This document shows positions 10,786 to 22,100 of a DNA stretch of 64,000 bases, piece after piece. Each line of letters begins with the position of its first letter. The stretch's first letter is position 1. The position numbers and the translations under genes were made by a program. Under the pieces are notes generated by a model that saw only the letters and a program-made list of their open reading frames with translations, was not told where the DNA came from and did no database searches. Source of the stretch: Marsupella aquatica (Eukaryota; Marchantiophyta); NCBI GenBank assembly GCA_973895155.1, contig OZ316894.1:4030001-4094000 (forward strand), given 5' to 3'.

Positions 10786-11193
10786 ATGGCCTTGTTTAAT
10801 CGGCCGATGGAAGATCGTGCCCGCCGGTACAACTTAGCTGGGTTGCTGGATGCATTTGTCGAGAAATATCTCGATGACGTTTTTAAGAGTGTTGGCAAGG
10901 AGCTTGGACCGTCGGATCAAACTGTTCGTGGAGTTCTTCATTGTGAGCCAGGTGATTCGTTGCTTGGAGCGATCGGGGCACCCTTGGCCAGACATGGTGT
11001 GATTGGCGGAAGTGCCGACTTCGGACATCATGTGGGTGATTGTATGTTTTGGCCATCATCTTGGATATGTAAGACGCCTGAGGAGGGGGGTCCATGCGCT
11101 GCTCCTTTCTGTAGGCTGTGTACCCAGTCCGGAGCACTGTTCGGATTCATACGTATCTCAGAGTTCAGTTGTTGTATGGAATGGCACAACTAG
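10786..11193 (+). CDS. Hypothetical frame present in both duplicated blocks (copy A)
   Basis: The frame from the first ATG shared with copy B (MALFNxPME) encodes about 135 residues. A second copy lies at 24471-24881. The two differ by two 12-nt indels that keep the frame, and by many substitutions that mostly change amino acids. A segment GDSLLGAIGAPL-x-R-x-GVIGG-x-x-DFGHHVGDC and a Cys-rich tail (PCAAxFCRLC) stand out. I cannot assign a family. Retention of the frame argues for coding, while the excess of replacement changes argues against constraint. It may be an old gene fragment. Confidence 0.3.
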   Translation: MALFNRPMEDRARRYNLAGLLDAFVEKYLDDVFKSVGKELGPSDQTVRGVLHCEPGDSLLGAIGAPLARHGVIGGSADFGHHVGDCMFWPSSWICKTPEEGGPCAAPFCRLCTQSGALFGFIRISEFSCCMEWHN

Positions 11194-12210
11194 CTAGCTA
11201 GCTAACCTAATTGGGTTAGAATTACATTCCTTAGTGGGTAAGATAAATAAGTGGTCCTACTACAAACCACAACTGGATCAGTCTTCCAGGATGTATAACA
11301 ATATGTGATGCTATTGAATCACAAATGATGTTAAATAGAGTTTTTTTCGGGTGGTTTCATGAGCCAATTGACAGAAATGATCTCATTCCAAATTATTCCA
11401 ATCATTTGCTACTTCAATGTGTTGCTCAACTATTAACTCACAACTTACGGACCCTACATTATTACTCGAAGTCCATGTCATTCCTATGAGGCTGCTCGAA
11501 GTTTCCAATGGAAGAACACTCCACAACCTTGGAGCTGACGAAACCTGAAGAAACCTTCCGTACTCTCCTCGCACCCCGTCTCAAATTCGTGAGTCAACCC
11601 AGTGCTGTCGGATAATATTCAATAAAGCTAAGAAAGCTTCTTCATCAGGTCTCCCCAACTTGACCCAAACTTTCTGTGCAGTCGGGGTCGTCATGGAGGG
11701 GCCAGGTCGGTGGTCTCCATCCAGTCACCGTTGGAAGCATGAACGTTACTTACCACCTTGACCGTCTGTGTACATTTCCTTCGGATCTTCTCCCTCATCG
11801 CCGTGCCATCCGTGATCATCACTCTGTTCCACCAGATTTCTCGGTCACATGCAGCCAATTTCAAGAAAGTTTGCCGTTCTGAAAACGGAACAAAGAGCTC
11901 AGGGTTATGCGTGACCGTTTGCATGGACAACTTGTGCAGAATGAAATTCCGCTGAGTGGGCCGAAGCTGATTGATTCAAAATCATCGTAGTCCTTGTCCG
12001 TGCCTCCAATCTGGCTTTAAGTCGTGGCAATTTTTTGATCGAATTCATTGGGCATAGTGCAGTTGCTGTGCAGGCCGGAAGTCCTTCAATCTACTACTGG
12101 GGAAGCTATCCAATAGGGAGTCTCGACGTAGCCATTTCCTGGAGTTTTCCCATGTCCTAGAGGTTTCCCCTGACTGACATGTTATGGGCCGGGTTGCGCA
12201 CCAAAAATCT

Positions 12211-12527
12211 TGTCGACTCGTTAGATGCGCAGAGCTTGAACACGAGACAGGAAAAACACTCAAAGCCATCGAACACGATTTTGAAACCTGGAGTGCAGAT
12301 TTCATTATGCCTCAAACGAGGGCGAGAGCCAGAGTACATAGTGGCGCGGGGATGGACCTCAGTCCTTATCACACCGTTGTCCCGCGGAAGCCATGTGGCA
12401 CAGAAAACGACGAAAGCAATGTGGCTTACAGTAAGCCTGATACTACTGTATGTAAATGTAGACTAACCGACACCTGGAACGGATAGACGATTTGACGAGC
12501 ACCGAAACAGAAAGGTAAACTTTCACA
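12211..12527 (-). repeat. 3' LTR of the Copia element
   Basis: This 317-bp terminal repeat matches 17034-17357. Relative to the other LTR it lacks small insertions near 12287 and 12371 and has a few substitutions. The end of the coding frame (TGA at 12525-12523) falls within its first bases. Confidence 0.93.
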
Positions 12528-15500
12528 CACCCCCCGGCTCGCTCAAATCAGAGAAAGGCCGTTTGTGTTTGGTTCCTCCTGGCGAAATGAAATTCAGCGA
12601 AGGACGTGGACACCCCCCGGATGGAACACGGACTTCCAGCGGAAGAGACTGGAGCCCAAGAAGCTTAACAAAACGCAAGAAAGAAGCACCAGCCAAAGGT
12701 TTGGTGAGGCCGTCAGCAGGCATCTCGCCTGTAGGAAGGTAAGACAGTGAAACGATGCCCTTCTTGACTTGCTCCCTCACGTAGTGCCACTGAACTTCGA
12801 TGTGCTTAGTGCGGCTGTGGTGTTCAGGATTAATCGTAAGTGCTAGCGCCGGTTTGTTATCGCCGTAGATGATGACTTTCTGAATATCAGGAGAAGAATG
12901 CCCCAGCTGTAATAGCAGATTTCGAAGCCATACTGCTTCTTTAGCAGCGATTGAGTATGCAATATACTCAGCCTCGGTAGAACTTGTAGCCAGGACCGGC
13001 TATTTACGAGATTTCCAGCTCACAGCCCCATTCGCGAGTTTGAAAAGATATCCCGATGTTGAGCGTCGATTCATAGAATTGTCAGCAAAAGATGCATCAG
13101 TGTATCCTTGAAAATTCAACGAGTGGACCTCAATCCCATAAGTGGTAGAGCTAGAAAAGGTAATTCCCAGATCGAGAGTGCCTTTAAGGTACGCAAGAAC
13201 ATGACGAATGCTGCTTTGATGCTCTGCACCGGGATTATGCGCGAATTGTCCCAATTTGGAACAACGTTCAGCAATATCGGGCCGGGTCCAGACAGAGAGG
13301 TACATGAGTGAACCTACGAAAGCTTGATATAATTGACGTTGGTCAGCTGTTGCTTGGCTTGGATTGGGAAGCAAACGATCAGCACCGGTTGATGGAGCTT
13401 GTAAAGCAACACAATCTTCCATGTGAAAACGACTCAGAATTTTTTCGGAGTAGGTGCGCTGACAAAGGTAGAGTGTGCCGTGTACTCGATCCCGGATAAT
13501 AAGTAGACCAAGATATTCAGTGAGCTCCCCCATCTCGCGTAGCTCATACTTAGATGTGAGTATGGCTTCCATGCGGTCAATAGCCTGCATCTCTTTTGCA
13601 ATGGTGATTATATCGTCCACCCACAAGACGAGTAAATCCCCTGCTGGATTTTTGAGTACACAAGGATCAGCCGGAAGCGGTAAAAAATCATAGGCAGCCA
13701 AGAATTGTGTAAGTTCAAGGTACCACAGTCGAGGAGACTGTCGAAGACCATAAAGGGCTTTTAGAAGAAGCCAAACAAGTAATCGACCTGCTTCGTCATA
13801 TTCCTCATATCCTGGCGGAGGACGCACATAAATTGGTATCTGGCCTGCCATTAGTGCATACAAGAAAGCTCTAACCACATCAAACGATTTAGCGTGTAGA
13901 TTGTGAAGGGTCAGCAGTGCCATAATGGTTCGAAATGTTTCTGGCCTGACCACCGAGGCAAATGTTTCCTGAAAATCTTCACCAGGACGCTGCTTGTCGC
14001 CCCTGGCAACCAATCTGGCCTTGTATAGACCTGAGGTTCGTTTATGTGAGTATACCCAACGAGAGGGTAACAAACGAGCTCCAGCAGGTAAAGGAACAAG
14101 TTGAGCGACTTGGAGCTTTTTAAGCTGTGTGAGCTCAGTTTGTTCAGCTGCCTTCCATTGATCCGCATCGGGTCGATTCATTGCTTCTTTATGCGTGGAA
14201 GGTACCTGGTGAGTTCCTGAAGAAAACAATGTCGCAGAGTATGAATACAAAAGCGACGAAGGGATATGAGACAAAAGAGCAAATGTCTGTCTCGTAGAAT
14301 CATAGCGAGCAGGTGGTACGCCCTTGGTAGCTCGAGCAGATCGTCTAAGAATTGGTGGTGTACCAGCGACTGCAGCATCAATATCAGCCTGAAGATCTTC
14401 GTGAGATGGAGTCCCAAGAGGGGGAGCCATGATGGCCACCTCAGGAACGTCCGGAGTAGTTGTCGTATCTTCGTCGGAAGTCAGAGAAACTGTCGAAGGT
14501 GAAGGTAGCATGGTGAACGCCTCTTCTGGGATAGAAGAATGAGGAAGACCATAAGCCGGAGAGATGTCATTTGAAATGACAAGCTGCAGAGGAGTAGGCG
14601 TAGCGCTTGTACCATAATCCAATTCTGGAAGCTCAAAGGGGATATTGAGTTGAGCTGGCATGATCGGAGCAGTTCTCGGTGTTTCATCAAATGAAACATA
14701 AGCTGAGATTGCTATCGCATCTGTCTTTGGAAACCAGACCCTGTAATTGATACCATCAGCATATCCTACAAGATAACCGGTTTGTGCTCGAGGGTCAAAC
14801 TTGGCACCGCGTGGACGCTTCTCAGGTGGAATATGAACATGAGCGGTGGCACCAAACACACGGAAGTGGCTAAGATTTGATCTGTATTGTAAGCCAAGTG
14901 ATGAACGGAGACAAAGAATTGGAGCAGCAAAATCATTATTTGCACTCGTGGGAGATCGATTCATGATGTACACTGCAGCAGCCACAGCTTCAGGCCACAA
15001 ATAAGTGGGAAGCTTAGAGTCGAGCAGCATCGCCCGAGCTTTCTCAGTAATGATGCCATTTGCACGTTCCGCAATGCCATTCTGACTGTGATGATATGGC
15101 ACAGAATGAACCATCCGACAACCTTTGTCAACCAAAAATTGCTGGCAAACACGGCTGCCAAATTCAGTGCCGTTGTCACAATAACACTCTGAGATCTTAG
15201 ATGAGTACTGATTGTCAATGGCAGTAAAGAAGTGACGAATGACCTCAAGAACCTGAGTCTTATTGTTAAGAGAGGAGACCCACCGAAAACGTGTGAAGTC
15301 ATCCGTAATTAGAAGGAAATATCTCTTGGATCCTAACCCTTGAGTGGCAATTGGTCCTACGAGATCCATGTGTATGCGCTCAAAGGGTCTCGAGACTGGA
15401 GCATGAGACTCCCTGCAAATGATACGCTTAGACTTGGCTATGGCGCAAACTGTACACGGGTCAGGATTGGTAATATCGGTGACAACCATCCCTTCCTGTT

Positions 15501-16119
15501 TAATTAGATGTTTCAGTCCATCTATGTGTAGATGTGCGAATCGCCTATGGACGATATTAAGAGTGAGAGATCTACTATCAGCAGCGGCTATTTGACACAC
15601 TGGCGACACATTGGGTCGAACCGTAAGTACTTTTAGACCATCTATTTTGCGTGCTGTAGCAAATTCCTCCCCACTATTTTGTATAACAAATTTAGACTGC
15701 CATCCATGCCAGTATACACCGCGTAGTTCTAGAAAATGTTCTGACATGGTATTAAGCAAGCTAGTTGGCAGGTATTGGACTGTATGCAAATGAACAGGAC
15801 GAACAAACTTGTCAGAACGAGCAAGTGAAAGACGAACATCTCCGTAATCTGGTGAGATTGCTGAGCCCGCTCCAGTGTTGATCGTGAGTGGATCATCCAC
15901 GTAGTTCTCCAAAGTATCACGATTGTTACAGAAATGGTGGTTAGCGCCCGAATCAGAAATCCACGTTGCTGGTGTTAGATGATCTGTAGCATTCGAGTGA
16001 ACTTGATGCGAGTATTGAGCGAAGGTAAAAACATCAAGAAGCGGAGAAGTCGATCTAGTTGGTTGACTAGAGGTAGATGCTTGAACTTGCATTGTTCCTT
16101 TCAATCGTTCTTGAATCCG
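12523..16119 (-). pseudogene. Copia pol region (protease, integrase, RT, RNase H) with an internal stop
   Basis: The region encodes the enzymes for proviral DNA synthesis and integration. It is in the same frame as gag and separated from it by one TAA. The first ATG after that stop is at 16092. Numbered from the TTG codon at 16104, the protease signature DSGA is at residues 51-54. The integrase zinc site has H186, H191, C217 and C220. The catalytic residues D247, D310 and E346 have exact 35-residue spacing between the last two. Reverse transcriptase carries a WVDD site near 13610-13625. A TAG at 13002-13000 interrupts the frame just after WKSRK, where related elements read glutamine. Beyond it the RNase H region (SSTEAEY motif near 12960) is open to 12523. 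Both stops look like single-base changes or are read through. Confidence 0.9.
12528..12537 (-). other. Polypurine tract of the Copia element
   Basis: In element orientation the bases just before the 3' LTR read CCGGGGGGTG, a purine run in the position where plus-strand DNA priming occurs in Copia elements. Confidence 0.7.
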
Positions 16120-16935
16120 TTACATTACGATGGTATTCGGTTGCCATCCAGGCCGACGAAGATGGACATGTTTATAAAAACACATGTCATCTTTGTGATT
16201 GGAGAAGTGGCAAAACGAACACTTCGGAGTGGGTACAGAAGAACGTGACTGTGAGGACCGATCTTGTGTCTGCAATCGAGACACGTTTAATTGAAGCGTT
16301 GGTTGTTCTCGTTCTTGTTGACTCCACCACTCATCCTTGGCCTCCTGAAGAACCAGATCTAAAGACGGTGTGTGCAATGGATCTCGACGCATCTGGTTGC
16401 GAATGTTTGCAGCCCAGTGCTGAAAATTCGGATGTGGATCAAGAATGAACAAGAACTGCATAATCTGAACCTGTGGATCAATGGTGATTCCCGCAGTGAT
16501 ACAACGATCGACTGCATCCAAATATCGACCAGAAAATGCTTCCATCTCCTCACCTTGATACTGTAATTTGACGAAATGTCGCCAATAGTCATGTGTCTGT
16601 ACGATTCCTCGTGGTTGAAATTGCTGTTGCAGCTTCTCCCAACATGCTTTCGCTGTAAGCAAATGTGCCAGACTGGTCTGGACATGAGGCTTACAAGAAG
16701 ACAGGATAATCATCCGGGCTAACGCTGCTTGAGAATCGTAAGCTTCAAGCCTAGCCGTGAAGTGGTAATCCTTCTCATCAGTTTCCTTCACAGGCGGTGT
16801 AGCAGTTCCATCAATAAACTTCCACGAGCCCGATGATTGAAGACCGGCGGAGACAAGCATTTTCCACGAGTCATAATTGACTCCTCCTTCCAGCTTTGGA
16901 ATTGAGTGTGTAGAATCGCGAAAAGGATTCGACAT
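16120..16935 (-). CDS. Copia Gag protein
   Basis: This 271-residue frame starts at the ATG at 16935, about 100 bp inside the 5' LTR. It has a UBN2-type gag fold (YDSWKMLV near the start, then a long helical region) and one zinc knuckle C-x2-C-x4-H-x4-C (CSFC...H...C) near residues 240-255. It ends with TAA at 16122-16120, followed by CGG. The downstream pol frame is in phase, so Gag and pol would be one polyprotein if the stop were absent or suppressed. Confidence 0.9.
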   Translation of the reverse strand: MSNPFRDSTHSIPKLEGGVNYDSWKMLVSAGLQSSGSWKFIDGTATPPVKETDEKDYHFTARLEAYDSQAALARMIILSSCKPHVQTSLAHLLTAKACWEKLQQQFQPRGIVQTHDYWRHFVKLQYQGEEMEAFSGRYLDAVDRCITAGITIDPQVQIMQFLFILDPHPNFQHWAANIRNQMRRDPLHTPSLDLVLQEAKDEWWSQQEREQPTLQLNVSRLQTQDRSSQSRSSVPTPKCSFCHFSNHKDDMCFYKHVHLRRPGWQPNTIVM

Positions 16936-17022
16936 GGTAAAATTGACAAAAATCTGTATAAAGAAAGAACGGAGCTGAGTATCTCAGTCAGCGTGTAGTG
17001 CAAGCGCAGTCTATAGAATTAA

Positions 17023-17033
17023 GGCCCGTAACC
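17023..17033 (-). other. Putative primer binding site of the Copia element
   Basis: In element orientation the bases after the 5' LTR read GGTTACGGGCC. This is not the usual plant start TGGTATCAGAGC. It resembles the Drosophila copia site (GGTTATGGGCC), which pairs with the anticodon region of a cleaved initiator-methionine tRNA. The resemblance is from known biology and the use here is inferred. Confidence 0.5.
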
Positions 17034-17357
17034 TGTCGACTCGTTAGATGCGCAGAGCTTGAACATGAGACAGGAAAAACACCCAAAGCCATCGAACATG
17101 ATTTTGAAAACTTCCTGGAGTGCAGATTTCATTATGCCTCAAAAGAGGGCGAGAGCCAGAGTACATAGTGGCACGGGGATGGACCTCAGTCCTTATCACA
17201 CCGTTAGACTCCCACGGAAGCCATGTGGCACAGAAAACGACGAAAGCAATGTGGCTTACAGTAAGCCTGATACTACTGTATGTAAATGTAGACTAACCGA
17301 CACCTGGAACGGATAGACGATTTGACGAGCACCGAAACAGAAAGGTAAACTTTCACA
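17034..17357 (-). repeat. 5' LTR of the Copia element
   Basis: This 324-bp terminal repeat is the partner of 12211-12527. Reading leftward it begins TGTGAAAGTTTACC and ends CGAGTCGACA. It is followed on the plus strand by the target duplication AATCT. Confidence 0.93.
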
Positions 17358-17362
17358 AATCT

Positions 17363-18642
17363 GTAGTTCCCGCGATGTCCATCAGTAACTCGTGAGGTCG
17401 GGGCACTGACGTCTGCACAAAGAATTGTTTTGCATCAGCGCCCTTTGAAATATCAATGATGGGGCACTGTTCTGCACGGGCGGGGTGTGGCGAGTCTCAA
17501 AGTAAAACCAGGGTGAGGCAAATTTGAATGAAATCTCAGTTTTGGTCAAGACAGGGGACAGAATTTCTCCATCACCACTGTCCAAAATTTTTGGGAATTT
17601 GCAAGTTTGAGACACCCTTTCCTCACCCTGCCATGCGTGTTGGCCAATGTCTGATTCGCATGACTGTGGAGTCCAATAATGTAGAACCAGGCTACAACAA
17701 GGAAAAGCTTCAAACTAGCTTCAAAGTTGGGGACCATGGCTTTTGGCTTCAAACAAATGGCCACATCCTTTATTATTGTTAATATGTGAAAGTGGTTTTT
17801 CCCCTTATTTTCCACAACGGTAGCCCTATAGTTTCTTATGTCTTTGGCATAACAACGACAGACAAATTGCTAGCCTGGGACTATGAAGTTGGTAGTCCAT
17901 TTTGTAAGTCACTCCATTTCTGACACCCCTCTTTGCCCCTTTCACTAGTAAGGTTTACAGGGCAATCATTGTGGGCCATAACTCCCCCCAAATGAGGGGT
18001 CTAGTTCCAATTTGGAGGGGTTCTTATTGCCAATGTTGTGGTGAAAGGAGGTCCAAAAGGTTTTTATTTCTACTATTTATTAGTCCTAACCAAATAACCA
18101 AGTCTTGCACTCATTATTTTTCTCCACATTACATAAATATGAAAAATTCATGAAAGGGGAGGGGTAGAGTTCCAAATATTTTATGGAGTAACCTTCTGGT
18201 AAAAAGCATTGTGTGCCTTGATAAAAATAATACTGAAGCTTGTCTCTTGAGATGTTACAATTCTTTTCCATAATGCCCACTTAGAAGGGCACTAACACAC
18301 TTAAAGACGTCAGAGATTTTTCTCTTTTATTATGTGTCGAAGTAGGAGAGAAATTCATAATTCTCTGATCCCAATCTGGAGACCAAAGGCACTAAGTAAT
18401 GGCAATAATACTCTAGGTCTCACCTTTGTTCTCTTGTGTGGAACTTAGAATACTAGGTGCCCCAAGAGATCACATTAGGGCATATTCCTTTTGAAATACA
18501 AAGTGAACTGAAACTCATCAATTTCATAAAACAAAGTGTACAAGATTAACCTGTGCATTTATTTGGACCACCTTTGGATCAAAGTTTTTAAGTATGCTTT
18601 CTGACGTCCCACCTATTACTCAAATATGCTTGAGATTTCACA
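17363..18642. other. End of the copy A block and 3' flank of dioxygenase copy B
   Basis: Positions 17363-17720 continue the segmental duplication (matching 25890-26250). Positions 17900-18642 match, inverted, the 3' flank of copy C (about 31490-32210), including a shared AAATAAATGCACA stretch at 18541-18590 that may lie in the 3' UTR. No gene is seen. Confidence 0.7.
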
Positions 18643-21149
18643 TCAAGTTGGTATGCCAAAAGCTGTTTCCAGGAGCTCCCCTCTTTCCTTATTTACACCC
18701 AGCGACAAAAATGCTCTCTTGTAATCTACCGATGTGAATGGCTTGTATCGAATAGGATGCTCGGCATCCACACACTCTGGTCTCGGACAGACAACGTAGT
18801 TCATCTCGCCCGGCACAAAGGCTGCAATTGACATGCGCCTGCTCTTTTCATTGGCCACCACCCGGTGCTCTGCGCTTAGAAATCTCCCATTTGTCCAAGC
18901 CTGCACAAGCGAAGGACGGACACTTCGTCAAGCTCGTGCCCAGCAAAGCTCATTCAAGAGAGGGAGGTGCCAAAGTTCGATTCCGAAAAGCTCATATATG
19001 CTAAAACTCTTCATATTGAAGCACAAGACATTCACTTCCCTCAATTCCAAACTAAAGTCCATGCCTCAATCCAAACCTTGACCACTGACACTTTCCCTAC
19101 ACGAAATTGTGTGGAGCATGAAAGATACTAATTGGGCTCCATGGGATGCCAGTCAGGATCAACTAGGTGATATGTTATGGACCACATGGAAATCAGGCAA
19201 CGTGGCTTTCTTTCTAGAACTGATTTACTCAACATGTCCAGCAGTACAGGTTTCATTCAAAAGTGCAGACATAATTAAATCATCCAATTTTCAGATCAAA
19301 GATTCAGGAATGCAGCAGCACCTGTAGAAAGTCGCCACAGTTGACGATAAAAGCACCAGCCCGAGGTTTCACCCCATGCCAGGTCCCATCTCTGAAACGA
19401 AGCTGCAGGCCCCCCACTGCATCCTGGTACACAATGGTGAAAACATCGGGGTCCGTGTGGCATGGAAGTCCCCAAGTCATTTCGGGAAAGTCGCAGATGG
19501 GGAAGTTGTTCACCCGAAACTTGCCAATGACCTGTCGGTTATTCCGATCACCCAGCCACTCGTTCACAATTTTCTCCGGCTCCGGGATTCCAATGCTAGA
19601 GACTATTAAGTCCATTAGTAGAAACACCACCCTGCTCGATTGCTTTCCGTACTCCTCAGCGCTAGATCTGATCCAGGCAGACAATGTGAACGATGGCTGC
19701 TAGTTAGACGAGCAAGTTGATTCAATGAATCTCTCAGTTTCTTATGATCTCTGTGCACCTACAGTGCTAACTCTAGAACATCTAACTTTGGGAAGACTTT
19801 GGATCGGCAAATCCTCTCGTTGACATTTTGAAGTCCTGGAAGGACCGCATTTTGGCGAGTGAAAGTACATCCTCGGAGAAACGAACTCACCTTCATAAAT
19901 GACCCTTCAAGTTGGTTTCAGGGCCACCCGGCCAGAGAGTGTTTACGATCTCGTCCAGTCTGCCAGGATAATTTGTCTCCGGTGACTCGATGTCAAATCC
20001 TTCGCTCCATAAGTATGAAAAGATCTTCCGGCTGTACGGGGGGTCACGCTTCATGGGCAAGTAACCAGGGAATGTGGGCGCTCCAGGGGTTATCTCGTTC
20101 AGCACTTTCATCTTCTCCTGCAATTCAATAAAACGGATCAGAATACTAGGATCTTGTCCATACTGTTTTATTGTCATCACAAAATCTACACCATGTGCAG
20201 GTCTGGGTGGTCACGTTGTCGGAGAACAATGATGCTAGGGTGTAAAATTTAACCGCGTGACTATGTACGATGGGAGAGAGTTGCCTACTAGATCTGGAGA
20301 GCCATCGTAAGTTCGACTGGAAACATAGAAACAATTCAAACTTCAATGATATCGCAGGGTTGTGAGTGCACGAGCAAGCTATGAAATAAGGAGGTGACTT
20401 CGACAGCATATAAAAGCTGTTGATCGAGCTCTTCTCATCACAAGCAGAGTAAGAGCTATCCGATCCTCTGGCTATCGTGTTGACCGTCTCAATGGTTCTG
20501 GTCACAAACTCATCTAAAAGGATGTTACAGCACGTTCATCTGCAGTTGGATTATCATTAGCAAATCAGACGTCCCCTGAAGGAGTAGTTACAATTAGACA
20601 GTCAGTAATTAAGAGTATTTCGGAACTTCATTACTTTCATGTCAAACTACAATAACATATCAGCGCTGACAGGAGAATTCTTTGTTGAAATTCTGGATTT
20701 GTTAAGATTACAGCTCACAAGTAGAGTGTAGTTATTACCTCAAGAGGAAGGTCAAATATTTCTCCAATAGATTCCTTGAGTTGCTCAACAGCTTCCAGGG
20801 AAAAGCCGCAATTGATTATCTGGAAGAATCCGTGCTCCTCGAAAGCTTCTCGAATCCCCTTCAGGACATCAGATTTCGCTGCCTCGCAGGCCTTGATCTC
20901 TGCCTCCAAACCGCTCCGAGCACTCGCGTCTCCGTCCAACCGCTCAATCTCTCTCCGCAAGCTCTCCAACTTGAGCACTGGTGACAAATCGATAACGGGA
21001 AGTTCAAAATCGTAATAGTCATGAGCGATGTCCGGTCTGTTTTCTTCAGGCCAGATGAACGATGTCTTGCCCGGGGTCCTGAAAGGTTCCGCATGAGGTC
21101 TCGTACTGTCTAGCTTCTTGAGCTCAAACGGTTTCATCACATCCGCCAT
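18643..21149 (-). pseudogene. 2OG/Fe(II) dioxygenase copy B, four exons, nonsense codon in exon 2
   Basis: This would be a soluble plant DOXC-type dioxygenase. Exons are 21149-20739, 20117-19891, 19667-19322 and 18900-18643, with intron phases 0, 2 and 0 as in copies C and D. The HTD iron motif, the second histidine in AEHRV and the RMS 2-oxoglutarate motif are all present. In exon 2 the TTA leucine codon that ends this exon in copies C and D reads TGA (19895-19893), which would truncate the protein after about 211 residues, before the catalytic centre. All splice sites look usable and the rest is conserved, so inactivation seems recent. The exon 1 protein is identical to copy A. Confidence 0.88.
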
Positions 21150-21610
21150 AGTTACTTCGCTGGAAATCTTCTCTGCCGGGTCAGGATACTACACGATTGT
21201 GCGAATGGAGACACCAACAGGTTTGAGAGAGTCAATAGTGGTGAAAGATATTCAGAATGCATGCATTTCAGCTCTGAGCCCTCTCTGTTATATAGGTGAT
21301 GGAAATGAGCTGGTCAAGCTATCGATATAAACCCAATTGAGTGATCTGGGTCTCAGCGTGGCTGGAGTTGACTTTAGCTCATGTGCAGTCTAGCAGTTTG
21401 TTTAGATCGTTTGCAGTCTCCCATTGAGATTCTTTTGTTTGACTTTGCTTTATCCACTTTCAGACCGTGACTAGCTTCTTTGTTGTCGCAGTTTAGTCGA
21501 AGATTCAATCTAGAGGAGGTTCAGTCTAGACCAGAAGAGGTGGTCTGGGTTGTTGGCTAGGTGGAGCCCAACTGTCAATCGACTGTAGACCGGAAGAAGT
21601 GGTCTGAGTT
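21150..21610 (-). promoter_or_regulatory. Promoter region of dioxygenase copy B
   Basis: It is nearly identical to the copy A promoter. The TATA box is at about 21288-21295, and AGACC-n9-GGTCT motifs lie at 21528-21546 and 21587-21605. TTGACT words lie between. Confidence 0.6.
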
Positions 21611-21694
21611 GTCGGCTCACTTTAGTGCAAGCTACTGAAGTCTGACACTAAACTACTGTAGAACGGAAGAAAGCGCGGAGATTGAATTCGCTGG

Positions 21695-22100
21695 CGATGG
21701 AGACAAGTTAATCCCCTCATTCTCCTTCAATCTCCTCTTTCTCCATTGAAAACTGTAACAAGAATTCTCGAGCCCTATTCAACTCCTAATTAGAACGTAA
21801 GATCTTGCTAACCTTCGTTCCACCGTAACAGGGTCTGTCCCCACGCTCGCCTCATTTACTGCCGACTGGCCACAACTTTTTTTTTCCTTCTGATTGAGGA
21901 ACATTGAAAAAGCCACCATACAACAGGGGTGACCCACAAAAAGGAAGCCAACATGCAAGTCAGCACCCGGGCATACAGGGGTGACCCACAAAGGGGGTCA
22001 GCACCAGGGAGGACCAAACGTCATGTAGCCAAAAACCTGGTGGGCCGGAAACCAAGAGAGAAGTAGATTTCAAGGGAAGGAAGCTAAACTAGAAATTTAA
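21695..22100. repeat. Segment present in copy B block but not copy A
   Basis: At this point copy A runs straight through (near 8688). Part of the extra DNA (21780-21870) matches, inverted, 40260-40370 beside the block downstream of copy D. It therefore probably belongs to the ancestral unit and was lost from copy A, rather than being a new insertion. Confidence 0.5.

Larger units (their letters stand above)
7323..12205. repeat. Segmental duplication, copy A block
   Basis: The sequence matches 20344-25880 in the same orientation. The offset is about 13,021 up to about 8650 and about 13,688 from about 9300, because copy B holds two insertions (near 21695-22100 and 22698-22955). The match resumes beyond the Copia element at 17363 and fades near 17720. 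Parts at 9740-10060 also match, inverted, the sequence at 27930-28275 upstream of copy C. The block contains the upstream region of the dioxygenase gene and gene-poor DNA. Confidence 0.9.
12211..17357 (-). mobile_element. Ty1/Copia LTR retrotransposon, complete, 5147 bp
   Basis: The element lies on the minus strand and is bounded by LTRs of 317 and 324 bp with TGT...ACA ends. It is flanked by a 5-bp target duplication AATCT (12206-12210 and 17358-17362). The interior encodes gag, protease, integrase, reverse transcriptase and RNase H in the Copia order. The same genomic site without the element is seen in copy B near 25885 (GAAAAATCTGCAATTCCCG), so insertion followed the segmental duplication. 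The LTRs differ at about six positions plus small indels, so the insertion is not brand new. The coding frame holds two in-frame stop codons. Confidence 0.95.

Noticed and set aside
10774-11193. Possible LRAT/NlpC-like assignment of the duplicated unknown frame
   Set aside because: Only a loose GxxxG...HHVGD resemblance and a Cys-rich tail; the catalytic pattern is not convincing.
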